Below, piece after piece: positions 24,740 to 33,884 of a stretch of DNA of 64,000 nucleotides; position 1 is the first letter of the stretch, and the number at the start of each line of letters is the position of its first letter. A program made the translations under genes and the position numbers. The stretch comes from an uncultured Shimia sp. (GTDB taxonomy: Bacteria; Pseudomonadota; Alphaproteobacteria; Rhodobacterales; Rhodobacteraceae), in the NCBI GenBank assembly GCA_937897325.1, contig CALCOY010000024.1, forward strand, positions 1 to 64,000, in the 5' to 3' direction. The notes beneath the pieces are model-generated. The model did no database searches. It saw nothing but the letters and a program-made list of their open reading frames with translations, and was not told where the DNA came from.

Positions 24740-26412
24740 TCGTTGGTTTTTTGTGATTGGGACAGGATCCAGTCGTCATCCAGCATTGCATGCAGTTCGT
24801 CAGGGTAGGGAGCATTCTGGTACATCGTGATTCTCAACCAGCGATCTGACCGTGGGTCAAATCGTGTTGCGCCGAAAAACGCGAGCTTGCATCGCAACAT
24901 GTCGATCGGCAGCAGATCGGCAGCGATCAGGTTGTCGCGGATTTCGCCATATGGCGCATGGCGCGACATCTGGATACGCCGGATGATGCGGCGGTGTTTG
25001 GGATGGCGTTCCAGAAAGGCCGCTATTGTTGCAGTGTTCGGCGTGGCAGACAAATCCAGTGCGAGTGCTGAAACGCTGCGCGCAATGTCGAGGGGTTGTT
25101 CAAGTGCCGCGCCGGGCTCTAGATGGCGTTCTCCCAGTCGCGGCTCTAGCTTTGCTTCGGACACGTACCAGAAGCGGGCACAAGCTTCTTGTGCAGCAAA
25201 GTCTATGGTGCGCGTCCAGGCGTAACGCTTTTCCAGAAGCGATTTGAGCTCGGTCAAGGGTATCAGGCCGTCAATCTTGAACGAGGCCATCTCGTCTGCG
25301 CCCATCGTGTCGACCAAATCGTCAACCAAGGTGCCATGCGGTTCGATCATGATCGACACCAGCATTTCCTGACCCTCGGTGGTTAGAGCAGACTTGGCCC
25401 AGTGCCAAAGCGCGTTCCATGGTGTGGGGCCTTGCAGTATTCCTGCTTCAAGGCGTCGGGATATCCGCTCTATGTCCGCCCGCAGATCGGTCAGCTTGGA
25501 CAATTGAATGGGATGTGTCGTATGCCAGCTACTCAAATGCACATGCATACATCCGAGCGCTTTTGCAAAGCCCGTACGACTGGCCTCATCTGAAACGGGC
25601 AGCGACCGAACCCGCGCAAGCGCCGTTTCACGGGCCATGATCCAGGCATTCAGAAGACCGGGATGATTGACGAGGAACGGCGCCATGCCGAGCCCTGTCG
25701 AATTGCCGACGCCCAAACGACGACGTAAATCCCGTGACAAGCGTGCCGCCTTTTTACCGCCATGCCTCTCGGCCAGATGCTCGACAAGATCCGCAGCGAA
25801 GCTTCGGATCAGCCAGACGGCCAGCATTTCGGCACGGAAGGGACCATCAAACAATGGCCGTCCACGAAGGGCTGCATGATCTGCGGCGCCAAACTTGCCG
25901 GAACCGTAAACTGCGGTGGTGCGCATCAGGTAGCCAATATTATCCACGCGTTCAGCATCGGGTTGGCGACCGTTGGACAAGCGCGCGACCACATGATCCC
26001 ACAACCGGACAGAGCGGTTGGCCCTTGATAGCACAAGTTCGCGGTCGCTAACCCGGCCCGCTTCCTGCAACGGAACGTTTGCGGCCAGGCGATCCAGATC
26101 CGCGTTTGTAACCTCTCCGTCAACCAGCGCGAAGGTTGCGTCCCACGCCTCTGCGATCACGCGATCCGATCGCAGATGGTCGGGCAGGTCGTGGCCGAAT
26201 GCTACGAGGCTGTAGCATTGCCCATCGCCGCGCGCCCGATAGACCGCGCGGCCAACGCCATTTGCGTCAATCTGCCATAGAGGTCGATCTATCTTCCAGA
26301 GCCCGCGTCGCAAGCCACGCAACAAGGTTCGCATAAAGCTCAGACGCGTCTGATGCGATGCGCCAAGGCGTGAAAGGCGCATGACCTCGTCGGGGGAGCG
26401 CAGCGGGATCAT
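24727..26412 (-). CDS. Large protein of unknown function in the TctABC/M19/DUF3726 operon
   Basis: The 561-residue product is not recognised as any characterised family. It is soluble-looking, rich in Arg and Leu, and mostly helical. Segments that look like active or binding sites are RARGDGQCYSLVAFGHD (about 57-75), TAVYGSGKFGAADH (about 167-180), GVGNSTGLGMAPFLVNHPGLLNAW (split by a Gly-rich turn near 240) and HLSSWHTTHPIQLSKL (near 315). The ATG overlaps the M19 gene's TGA, and its end overlaps DUF3726, so expression is tightly coupled. It could be an enzyme with a new fold or a large regulator; no nucleotide-binding or metal motif is certain. Confidence 0.75.
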   Translation of the reverse strand: MIPLRSPDEVMRLSRLGASHQTRLSFMRTLLRGLRRGLWKIDRPLWQIDANGVGRAVYRARGDGQCYSLVAFGHDLPDHLRSDRVIAEAWDATFALVDGEVTNADLDRLAANVPLQEAGRVSDRELVLSRANRSVRLWDHVVARLSNGRQPDAERVDNIGYLMRTTAVYGSGKFGAADHAALRGRPLFDGPFRAEMLAVWLIRSFAADLVEHLAERHGGKKAARLSRDLRRRLGVGNSTGLGMAPFLVNHPGLLNAWIMARETALARVRSLPVSDEASRTGFAKALGCMHVHLSSWHTTHPIQLSKLTDLRADIERISRRLEAGILQGPTPWNALWHWAKSALTTEGQEMLVSIMIEPHGTLVDDLVDTMGADEMASFKIDGLIPLTELKSLLEKRYAWTRTIDFAAQEACARFWYVSEAKLEPRLGERHLEPGAALEQPLDIARSVSALALDLSATPNTATIAAFLERHPKHRRIIRRIQMSRHAPYGEIRDNLIAADLLPIDMLRCKLAFFGATRFDPRSDRWLRITMYQNAPYPDELHAMLDDDWILSQSQKTNECLL

Positions 26413-27452
26413 GATTTCGCAACAAACGATTGGTCAAAGAAACGCAGCCAGTTTTCACCCATAATGCCATCGATGTCGCTTTGGGAAAAACCGACAGATC
26501 GCAAACCTGCTGCGAGGCGTGGAAAATCGCGATTGTCGCGGAAGAACTCTGGTTGTGGCGGGAAGCCCGGGCGGGATGCCGATCCTTCCCCGAAATCGTT
26601 TTTCTTGGTCCAGCGCCCGACACGCATCCACTGGACCACGCTGTCCGGCTGATTTTGACATAGATCCGAGCCGATCCCGATACGATCGACGCCCATAAGC
26701 TCTGCCGTGTCGGCCACCATCGCGCAGAACGCCTGCAGCGTACAATCGGACCCACCTTGCAAATGGTGGGGGTAGAGGGAGAAACCCAGCATGCCCCCGG
26801 TTTGGGTCAAAGCGCGCAGAACCGTTTCTGACTTGTTGCGCAGGGCAGGGTGCCATCCGACCGGATTTGCGTGGGTGATCGCGATCGGCCGGATGCTGTG
26901 CTCAATCGCGTCCAGGGTCGAGCGTTCGGCAGAGTGGCTCATGTCGACCACAAGCCCCACTCGGTTCATTTCGGTGACCACCTCGCGTCCCATGCGGGTC
27001 AGGCCGCGATCCTCTGCCTCGTAGCAGCCTGTCGCAAGCAGGGACTGGTTATTGTAGCTCAATTGCATGAAGCGCAGACCGAGCGTGTGGAGGATTTCAA
27101 CGAGCCCGATATCATCCTCAATCGGCGCTGGCGTCTGTGCCCCAAAGAGAATGGCCGTGCGACCGTCTGTCCTCGCATTGCGTATATCGTCGCCGGTTCG
27201 TGCCTGAACGATCAGGTCAGGATGGGCTTCAAAAAGACGATTCCACGCTTCGATATTGCCGACGGTTTCGCGAAAAAGCTCGTGATATGCGATTGTGACA
27301 TGAACGGCGTCAACGCCGCCTTCGCGCATCTGACGAAACACTTTCTCAGACCAGTTGGCGTACTGAAGACCGTCGATCACATAAGAGCCTATGTGGCCGC
27401 CGATATCGCTGTTCTCATTGCTCTTCACACAACAACTTTGCCGCTGCGGCAA
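26409..27452 (-). CDS. M19 dipeptidase homologue lacking several metal ligands
   Basis: A TIM-barrel amidohydrolase of the membrane (renal) dipeptidase family, about 340 residues. Retained are His173 (VDMSHS), His194 (AITHANP) and Asp263 (IGIGSDL). The usual first motif DGHND is replaced by DGLQY (residues 27-31), and the bridging Glu position in the GIEGG strand is Gln106 (FGAQT). So the alpha metal site is lost while the beta-site histidines remain. The start is uncertain: no ATG is available, TTG 27452 and GTG 27428 are options and neither has a good ribosome-binding site. It follows tctA by about 120 bases and overlaps the next gene by four. Substrate likely an amide or dipeptide-like carboxylate. 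Confidence 0.75.
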   Translation of the reverse strand: MPQRQSCCVKSNENSDIGGHIGSYVIDGLQYANWSEKVFRQMREGGVDAVHVTIAYHELFRETVGNIEAWNRLFEAHPDLIVQARTGDDIRNARTDGRTAILFGAQTPAPIEDDIGLVEILHTLGLRFMQLSYNNQSLLATGCYEAEDRGLTRMGREVVTEMNRVGLVVDMSHSAERSTLDAIEHSIRPIAITHANPVGWHPALRNKSETVLRALTQTGGMLGFSLYPHHLQGGSDCTLQAFCAMVADTAELMGVDRIGIGSDLCQNQPDSVVQWMRVGRWTKKNDFGEGSASRPGFPPQPEFFRDNRDFPRLAAGLRSVGFSQSDIDGIMGENWLRFFDQSFVAKS

Positions 27453-27571
27453 TGCGATGCAATAATTTTCTTTAACAAACCAAGGACATTGATCGACTGC
27501 AAGGCTGCAAAACCGACGTTGCGCCTCGGCCGAGAAAGGTGGGCGTTGTCACGCTGCTTCGCCATTGTCCT

Positions 27572-29065
27572 CTAGAGGCTTCTGCGTTGCATCGACATGA
27601 ACTGTCGCAAAAGGGGAAAAATGAGCGCGAAGACCGAGATCAGGCCGAGCGCTAGCGCAATGGGGTGGCCGTAAAAGAACGCCCAGAAGCTGCCATCGGT
27701 TAGGATCAAACCCTGCCTCAAGGTGATTTCCAGCGTCGGGCCAAGCACCATCCCAATCACAAGCGGTGCCATCGGGAAACCTTGCCTGCGCAAGATGAAG
27801 CCCGCGACACCCGCAGCGCCCATGACCGCCAGATCAAAGGGATTGCCACGCACGAAATAGACCCCGACGGCGCAGAGAAGGACGATGGCTGTCATCATGA
27901 AAGCTTCTTTGACGCGCAGGATGGGGGCTGCCACCCTGGACAGGACTAGCCCCAGCGGCAAAAGCAAAAGGTTTATGACGAAGAAGCCAGCGAAGATGGC
28001 GGCAATCAGGGTTGGGTTGTCTTCGACCAGTTTCGGTCCGGGCGTGATGCCATGCAGCGTCAATGTAGCAAGCATGACCGCAGTGATGGCATCCCCCGGA
28101 ATGCCAAGCGCCATGGTTGGCACAAGCGCGCCGCCGGTGACTGCATTGTTGGCGGCTTCGGAAGCGATGATACCGTCAGGTTCTCCAGTCCCGAACTTGT
28201 CCCCATTGGGCGATGACCTGCGGCCTTCGGCGTAAGAGATGAATGCGGCTGTTGCAGCCCCGGTGCCAGGTAAAACGCCGATCATGTTGCCGATCAATAC
28301 CGATTTGCCGAGGGTTCTGCGGCGGCCTTTCCACATCGCCAGGCGGGGCAGTGTAACGCCCTTGAAATCGACCAGCTCTGAGGCGGTGCTGAGTTGCGCG
28401 CTGGCCCGCATCAGCACTTCGGACAACGCAAAGACGCCGATCACTACGGCCAGAAGATTGAACCCCGCAAAAAGCTGCCAGTTGTTGAAAGTAAATCGCA
28501 TCTCTCCGACAATCGGGTCGCCACCTACCGTGGAAAGGAAGATGCCGATCATGCCGGCCAACAGCCCCTTGACGAGAGAACCTGTTGAGACTGAGACGAT
28601 GCAGGTCATGCCCAGAAGGATCAGTGTGAAGGTCTCGATGGGTCCGAATTGCAACGCGAATGCTGCCAGTTGCGGGGCGGCGAAAATCAGAACCACAGCG
28701 GAAACCAACCCCCCAATAACCGAAGCGACTGTGGCCCAACCAAGCGCCAATCCGGCCTCGCCGCGCTGCGCCATCGGATAGCCGTCAAGGCATGTTGCGG
28801 CCGATTGTGGTGTGCCGGGCGTGTTGATCAGGATCGCTGCAATAGAACCACCATAGACTGATCCGGCATAGACAGCCAGCAACAGCATTATGGCCGGGGC
28901 CTGTCCCATGGATAGCGTGAATGGCAATACCATGGCCACGGCGACGGTTGATCCGATTCCTGGCATAGCGCCCAAGACGATGCCGAGGGCCGTACCCAAA
29001 ACCAGCACCAGAAGGCCTTCAAGGGTCATAAGGATAGCGAAGGCATCTGGCAGAGACGACAGCAT
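27572..29065 (-). CDS. tctA: Tripartite tricarboxylate transporter large permease TctA (first system)
   Basis: A 497-residue membrane protein with about 11-12 helices. The family signature is clear: GTALGIVLGAMPGIGSTVAVA near the N-terminus, NTPGTPQSAATCLDGYPMA, and the mirrored GVLPGTGAATAAFISY and ALGIPGDAITAVML in the second half. It uses a cation gradient to import the carboxylate delivered by TctC. It starts 12 bases after tctB. Confidence 0.9.
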   Translation of the reverse strand: MLSSLPDAFAILMTLEGLLVLVLGTALGIVLGAMPGIGSTVAVAMVLPFTLSMGQAPAIMLLLAVYAGSVYGGSIAAILINTPGTPQSAATCLDGYPMAQRGEAGLALGWATVASVIGGLVSAVVLIFAAPQLAAFALQFGPIETFTLILLGMTCIVSVSTGSLVKGLLAGMIGIFLSTVGGDPIVGEMRFTFNNWQLFAGFNLLAVVIGVFALSEVLMRASAQLSTASELVDFKGVTLPRLAMWKGRRRTLGKSVLIGNMIGVLPGTGAATAAFISYAEGRRSSPNGDKFGTGEPDGIIASEAANNAVTGGALVPTMALGIPGDAITAVMLATLTLHGITPGPKLVEDNPTLIAAIFAGFFVINLLLLPLGLVLSRVAAPILRVKEAFMMTAIVLLCAVGVYFVRGNPFDLAVMGAAGVAGFILRRQGFPMAPLVIGMVLGPTLEITLRQGLILTDGSFWAFFYGHPIALALGLISVFALIFPLLRQFMSMQRRSL

Positions 29066-29077
29066 GAACGGACCCTC

Positions 29078-29536
29078 TTAGAACAGATGCGTAAAGCGAG
29101 AAACTGGCAAAGGCATGCTCAGCATATGATTGAAGAGCAGGACGAGGGCGCCGGGAACAACGACGGCGTAGAGGGCAACGACAATCGGATTGCGGATGCC
29201 GAAGAGGTGTAAGCTCATGGCCGCGAACACGACGGATGGCAGAAAGAAGCCCTCATGTCCTATTACGTTTGTGTAGACAACCGACGTCACGAGCAGCAGA
29301 GCAACGCGCCCCAAACTGGCAACCGGCGCCGAGGCTTCGTTTTGGTGCATGGCTTGAACAAGGGCAATAAGTGTAAGCCCCATCCAAAGCATCAAGATAG
29401 TTCGTGGAAAGAAGACTGGGGATTGTGCAGTCGCCACGTTTGAAAAGCTTTGCGCAAAAGTGGATGCGTAAAGGCCTGATCCAATCAGAAACAGGCCCAT
29501 CAGGACCATTGCCTGTTCATTCAATAGCTTTTGCAT
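29078..29536 (-). CDS. tctB: Tripartite tricarboxylate transporter small subunit TctB (first system)
   Basis: A 152-residue protein with four predicted transmembrane helices, matching the small poorly conserved TctB subunit (FFPRTILMLWMGLTLIAL and the paired GHEGFFLPSVVF segment). ATG 29536 (MQKLLNEQ) is preferred because GGCGGA precedes it; the longer frame to 29590 begins with a polar stretch running into the tctC end. It lies between tctC and tctA as usual. Confidence 0.82.
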   Translation of the reverse strand: MQKLLNEQAMVLMGLFLIGSGLYASTFAQSFSNVATAQSPVFFPRTILMLWMGLTLIALVQAMHQNEASAPVASLGRVALLLVTSVVYTNVIGHEGFFLPSVVFAAMSLHLFGIRNPIVVALYAVVVPGALVLLFNHMLSMPLPVSRFTHLF

Positions 29537-29599
29537 CAGTCCGCCCTGCCTTTGAACCGGTGCGGTGGCCCTTGGGCGGGCCGCCGTCAATTGGGCAGA

Positions 29600-30553
29600 T
29601 CAGAGACCGGCCGCTTCGATCAAGGCGCCGTTGGATTCGTATTGCTGTCGGAAAAACGCTTCGAATTCAGCAGCACCTCGATAGTTGATCACTGTTCCGG
29701 ATGTTGCCGCGAAGTCCTGAAAGCCTTCTGAGGCGACAGCTTGTTCGCAAGCCGCTTCAAGCTTTGCGGTCACTTCGGGCTCAAGGCCCGCAGGTGCAAA
29801 AAGGCCGCCCCAAAGGTAAAGCTCGTTTAGAGGCGCTTTGATACCGGTCTCGGTGGCCGTGGGCACATCCGGGTAGCTTTCAAGGCGTTCGGAATTGAAA
29901 ACCATCAGTGGCCGGAAATCCCCGCGCGTCATAAGGATCTCGGTGTCGCCGAAGAACTGGATCGTGCCAGCTGTCAGTTCTTTGACGGCGGGACCAGATC
30001 CTTGGAAGGGCAGGTGCTTTAGTTTGTCGAGGATGCCCAACCCTGCAAAGGCCGCAACCGTGGTCAGATGTGTCATCGCGCCGGGGCCGGATGAGCCATA
30101 GACAAGCTTGCCAGGCTCAGCATTGGCTGCTTCGACCACGTCCGCAGCCGTCTGATAAGGCGTGTCGGCATTTGTAAACAAAAGCGTAGGCGACGCCGCG
30201 ACCGAGCAGATTGGCGTCCAACTGTCCACGTCATAGGGTACGTTCTTGATTTGTGGCTGGATCGTCGACACCGTGATAGAGAAATAGCCAAGTTGGTATC
30301 CGTCGGGTCGCTGACCCTGCAGGGCAGAGGCCGCCACCGTGCCAGATCCGCCTGCCATGTTTGATACAAATGCGTCACCGCCTATGGCTTCGGCAAAATG
30401 TGGTGCAAAGCCCCGCAGCAGAAGATCGGTGCCGCCGCCAGCATTGAAGGGCGCGATAAGGTTGATTGGTCGTTCCGGAAAGTCGTCGGCAGCCACAACG
30501 GGAGCGGCCAGAAGCGAACATGCAAAAAATGCAGCAACTCTTTGAAGTGTCAT
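29600..30553 (-). CDS. tctC: TctC/Bug-family periplasmic binding protein (first system)
   Basis: A 317-residue extracytoplasmic receptor. The signal peptide ends near AAPVVAADD (cleavage about residue 22). The mature start FPERPINLIAPFNAGGGTDLLLRG is the canonical Bug beginning, where the carboxylate of the ligand is bound through the two conserved loops; the second is YGSSGPGAMTHL. GGAGGAAC precedes ATG 30553. As first gene, its promoter must lie in 30554-30839. Bug ligands are mostly small organic acids or amides; this one is probably the substrate of the downstream enzymes. Confidence 0.88.
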   Translation of the reverse strand: MTLQRVAAFFACSLLAAPVVAADDFPERPINLIAPFNAGGGTDLLLRGFAPHFAEAIGGDAFVSNMAGGSGTVAASALQGQRPDGYQLGYFSITVSTIQPQIKNVPYDVDSWTPICSVAASPTLLFTNADTPYQTAADVVEAANAEPGKLVYGSSGPGAMTHLTTVAAFAGLGILDKLKHLPFQGSGPAVKELTAGTIQFFGDTEILMTRGDFRPLMVFNSERLESYPDVPTATETGIKAPLNELYLWGGLFAPAGLEPEVTAKLEAACEQAVASEGFQDFAATSGTVINYRGAAEFEAFFRQQYESNGALIEAAGL

Positions 30554-30839
30554 GTAGTTCCTCCCAAATGGCAAATCCGCGATGAGAGTGTGAAGCTCCA
30601 CCGCAGTGGGGCTGACATGCCATTCTTGTATGATTGCCCCGATGGGAGAAAGTAGCCCAGACTTGCGCTTAGAAAAGGTAAATTACGTCTGAAGGGGGCC
30701 GGCGGCGGCGACCTATCCGGCGTTTGGTGTTTTCACTGAGCAAAGAGGGTCTTTGAGCAACAACTTGGGCGGGCGCAGCCGCAATGACATTGGCGAGTAC
30801 TCGTCAAGCGCGAGCAAGAGATCAAGCTCAAAGCCTGCT

Positions 30840-31346
30840 TTACCACTCGAAGACTTCCATAAAGTCCGCCGTCATCGAATAGCCGATCTGGGCGATCTGG
30901 GTCTTTTGTAGCTCAGTTTTCATCTTGCCAGTCACCCAAACCGCATCCCAAAGCTGATTGCTTGGCCATGGCGTTTTTGTATCGACAATCACCAACTGGT
31001 TCGGAGGTGGTGGCGGGACATGAATGCACGCACCCACATATGGCACAAGAATGAAGCTGGTCACGCCGTCTGATCCAAGCGCCAGCGGGATGATGTAGCC
31101 AGGCATCCGGATGTAAGCGCCATCCAACGCTTCGTTCATCTTGGTCGCGTTTGCATCGTAGACCGGGTTCCAAGTGTCATTTATGACATCTATCTCTCCT
31201 TCACCAATGATCTCAGCGTAAGGAACGCCCGGGGGAATAAGATCATCCCAAGTGATTTCGCGTGCGGTCGCAGATCTGGCGGGATATGCAAGCACCGCAG
31301 AAGCCAGACCGGAGGCAACAAGAGAACGGCGTGTCAGATGTGTCAT
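30840..31346 (-). CDS. Exported DUF3299 protein
   Basis: A 168-residue protein with a twin-arginine-like signal (LTRRSLVASGLASAVLA, cleavage near ARSA). The mature part contains GAYIRMPGYIIPL and FILVPYVGACIHVPPPPPNQ, the signature of DUF3299, whose members accompany MacB-like transporters and DUF2796/ZrgA-like proteins. A single Cys in GACIHVPPP and nearby His could bind a metal. The ATG overlaps the permease stop by four bases. Likely periplasmic; function unknown but tied to zinc or other metal supply by context. Confidence 0.8.
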   Translation of the reverse strand: MTHLTRRSLVASGLASAVLAYPARSATAREITWDDLIPPGVPYAEIIGEGEIDVINDTWNPVYDANATKMNEALDGAYIRMPGYIIPLALGSDGVTSFILVPYVGACIHVPPPPPNQLVIVDTKTPWPSNQLWDAVWVTGKMKTELQKTQIAQIGYSMTADFMEVFEW

Positions 31347-32596
31347 GTCTTTGGCAGCATACCATCGGCCAGCGACAGGCGATAGGCACGAAGGGCGGGC
31401 ACCAAGCTCACAATTGCGCCAGCCACAACAACGCCTAGGAAAACTGCCAATTCGCGGGTTGATGGGAATTCAATTGGTAACCAGAGGCCATAGGCGCTGT
31501 CGATGATGGGCTGAGCGATGACGAGACCGAGGTAAAGCAGGCTCAGGCCAAGCAAGGCGCCAAATGTTGCCGTCAGGGCGGCTTCGAGCACAAGCATGCT
31601 AAGTATCATGTTGGGTCGGGCCCCCATGGCCCGGAAGATTGCCATTTCGCGCCGCCGCTCATTGAGCGCTGAGAACATCGTTGCCATCATACCAATCAGA
31701 GCGGTCACCACGACCATGCCCGACACCGCCAGAAGTGCCGTTTCAGCAACGCCAACAATCGCCCAAAGCTCTTGCAGGGCAACGCCGGGCAAAACTGCCA
31801 GAAGCGGTTCTTCCGGATAGTTGTTGATAGCCCTTTGCAGGGAAAAGGTCTGCAATGGGCTTTCCACACCGACCAGCGCAGCGGTGACCGCTTTCGGTGT
31901 CAGATCCATCTGACGGATCTGTTCGACCGGTGTTGATTGCCCCGGAATGCGTCCGCCACCTTGCCAATCGACATGGATGGCTTCGATGGCCTCCATGCTC
32001 ACGATGACGGTGCGATCAACGGGCGTTCCTGTCTTTTCCAAAATGCCGGAGATGCGGAAGGGCTGATCATCGTGCTCCTTAAAGGAGGCGATGCCATGTG
32101 CGACAATGATCGGGTCGTTGATCGAATAGTTCAGGGTCTTAGCGACGTCAGCGCCGATCACGGCATCGAAGAGGTCCGACATGATGGCGCCCTCAGCGAC
32201 GGCCAGATCACGACCCTGCCGATACTTGTAGTGGTCAAAGAAGGCGACGCTGGTGCCCATCACCCGGAATTGCCGGTGACTGTCGCCAAGGGAAATGGGC
32301 ACGATCCACTCCACGTCGGGCCGCGCGGCGATGTCCTGATAGCTTTCCCAAGTCACGTTGTTGGTGGCGTTGCCGATCCGAAAGACCGAATAAAGCAACA
32401 GTTGAACGGATCCAGAGCGGGCACCGACAATCAGATCGGTGCCCGAAATCGTGTCCGCAAAGCTCGCTTTCGCGCCCGTTCGGATCTTTTCGACACCAAG
32501 AAAAAGCGCCACCGACAAGGCGATGGCCAATGTGGTCATGCCGACGGTTAAAGCGCGGGCGAAAAGCGATGCGATGGCCAGCCGCAGGATCAACAT
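31343..32596 (-). CDS. MacB/FtsX-like ABC transporter permease
   Basis: A 417-residue inner-membrane protein: one N-terminal helix, a large periplasmic domain (about residues 45-270, MacB-PCD-like), and three C-terminal helices with ALNERRREMAIFRAMGARP, the cytoplasmic coupling motif of FtsX domains. With the LolD-like ATPase it forms a mechanotransmission-type ABC system that probably drives a periplasmic process rather than classical solute uptake. It overlaps the ATPase gene by seven bases. Confidence 0.85.
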   Translation of the reverse strand: MLILRLAIASLFARALTVGMTTLAIALSVALFLGVEKIRTGAKASFADTISGTDLIVGARSGSVQLLLYSVFRIGNATNNVTWESYQDIAARPDVEWIVPISLGDSHRQFRVMGTSVAFFDHYKYRQGRDLAVAEGAIMSDLFDAVIGADVAKTLNYSINDPIIVAHGIASFKEHDDQPFRISGILEKTGTPVDRTVIVSMEAIEAIHVDWQGGGRIPGQSTPVEQIRQMDLTPKAVTAALVGVESPLQTFSLQRAINNYPEEPLLAVLPGVALQELWAIVGVAETALLAVSGMVVVTALIGMMATMFSALNERRREMAIFRAMGARPNMILSMLVLEAALTATFGALLGLSLLYLGLVIAQPIIDSAYGLWLPIEFPSTRELAVFLGVVVAGAIVSLVPALRAYRLSLADGMLPKT

Positions 32597-33291
32597 GCTT
32601 GCCTTTCGGTCATTGCGATATCTTCCATCCGGATCACGCGATCAAAGCGCTCGGCAAGTCGTGGGTCGTGGCTGACCATAAGCAATGTCGTCCCATGGCT
32701 TTGTACCTGATCAAACAGCAGATCCAGAAAGGCTGTCTGACTTGTGGCGTCGAGAGATGACGTCGGCTCGTCGGCGACGACGATGGGTGGCCGCCCGATC
32801 AGGGCACGGGCCACGGCGACCCTCTGCTGCTGGCCGACACTCAGATTGGCGGCTTTCGCGCGGATCAGGTCCTCGGAAAGTCCAAGCGCCTTGCAAAGCG
32901 CGGCTGCTTTGATCGTCGGATCGCTCACACGTTTCCGGCGCTCCGGAGCAAATCGCAGCGGTAGCAGTATGTTGTCCACAACCGTCCCGAAGGTTAGTAG
33001 GTTGAACTGCTGAAAGATCATGCCGACACACTCGGCGCGAAACCGATCCCGCGCACCGCCCGGCAGGGTGGCAAGATCCGTCCCCGCCACACTGACCGTG
33101 CCGGTATTCGCCAAAATTGTGCCGCAGATCAGTGACAGCAGTGTTGATTTTCCCGATCCGCTTTCGCCCAATAGCATGGCGGTTTCACCGGTCCTGATTT
33201 GAAAATCAGGAATGCTCAATGCGAAAGATGCGCGGCCCGGCCAGCGGAACCGCACCTCTCGCATCGAAATGATCGGTTCGGCTGGACTCAC
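32590..33291 (-). CDS. LolD-like ABC transporter ATPase
   Basis: A 233-residue ATPase: Walker A GESGSGKST, signature LSVGQQQRVAVARAL, Walker B VVADEPTSSLD and H-loop MVSHD, the wording of the LolD/MacB ATPase class. The start is GTG 33291, two bases after the stop of the ZrgA-like gene, so translation is coupled. It powers the adjacent FtsX-like permease. Confidence 0.87.
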   Translation of the reverse strand: MSPAEPIISMREVRFRWPGRASFALSIPDFQIRTGETAMLLGESGSGKSTLLSLICGTILANTGTVSVAGTDLATLPGGARDRFRAECVGMIFQQFNLLTFGTVVDNILLPLRFAPERRKRVSDPTIKAAALCKALGLSEDLIRAKAANLSVGQQQRVAVARALIGRPPIVVADEPTSSLDATSQTAFLDLLFDQVQSHGTTLLMVSHDPRLAERFDRVIRMEDIAMTERQAC

Positions 33292-33293
33292 AC

Positions 33294-33884
33294 TCAGAAC
33301 ATGCCACGCAGATCCAGCGTAGGTTGCTCACGGGTCACCTCAAAAGACTGTGCTCCGGACGCCGAAGCGATTTGGATTTCCAATTCGCGGGCATTCGGGA
33401 AGGCTTCAAAGTACGCGAAAGTAATCTCGGAAATCGCGCTCGGATCAGAACAGTTTAAGTTGTACTCTGCATGGAACTCTGAATGCGTGGTTTCCTCCGC
33501 ATGCTCTTCGTGCTCCGCATGTTCATCATGATGCTCATGGTCATGTCCGTGATCATGGTCATGATGATCGTCTTCGCTTTCAAGCGCCGCACTCGCTTGG
33601 GTTACGTTGCATTCAGCAGCGGCTGGAAAGACGAACAATTCGAGTGGTCGAGCCAGCGTCGCAACCCCGCTATCGATCGCTTTCCTGTCTTCCTCGCTTT
33701 TTGCTTTGTATTCAAATCCGACGATATCCGCGCCAGGGGCGTGAAGCTCCATCGCCAGAGTGGTGCCGTCGATGGCAATGTTGAGTTCACCCACCCCGTG
33801 TTCATGTGCGTCCAGTTGCCGTGTGTCTTCCGCAAGAAGCGGTCCGGCGAGGAGGATGGTCGATATAGCGAGCGTCCGTTTCAT
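33294..33884 (-). CDS. ZrgA-like periplasmic zinc-binding protein (DUF2796)
   Basis: A 196-residue secreted protein with a Sec signal ending near LLAED. LDAHEHGVGELNIAIDG is the DUF2796 opening, and residues about 105-135 form a His/Glu/Asp-rich tract that should bind zinc. Cysteines in AAECNV and LNCSDP may pair. ZrgA of Vibrio is part of a zinc uptake system; here the partner genes are a LolD-like ATPase, a MacB-like permease and DUF3299. It is the first gene of the operon. No convincing Zur box was seen directly upstream. Confidence 0.82.
   Translation of the reverse strand: MKRTLAISTILLAGPLLAEDTRQLDAHEHGVGELNIAIDGTTLAMELHAPGADIVGFEYKAKSEEDRKAIDSGVATLARPLELFVFPAAAECNVTQASAALESEDDHHDHDHGHDHEHHDEHAEHEEHAEETTHSEFHAEYNLNCSDPSAISEITFAYFEAFPNARELEIQIASASGAQSFEVTREQPTLDLRGMF

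Noticed and set aside
24237-24830. 197-codon plus-strand frame opposite DUF3726
   Set aside because: Exact antisense of a gene with a recognised domain; no independent evidence for coding.
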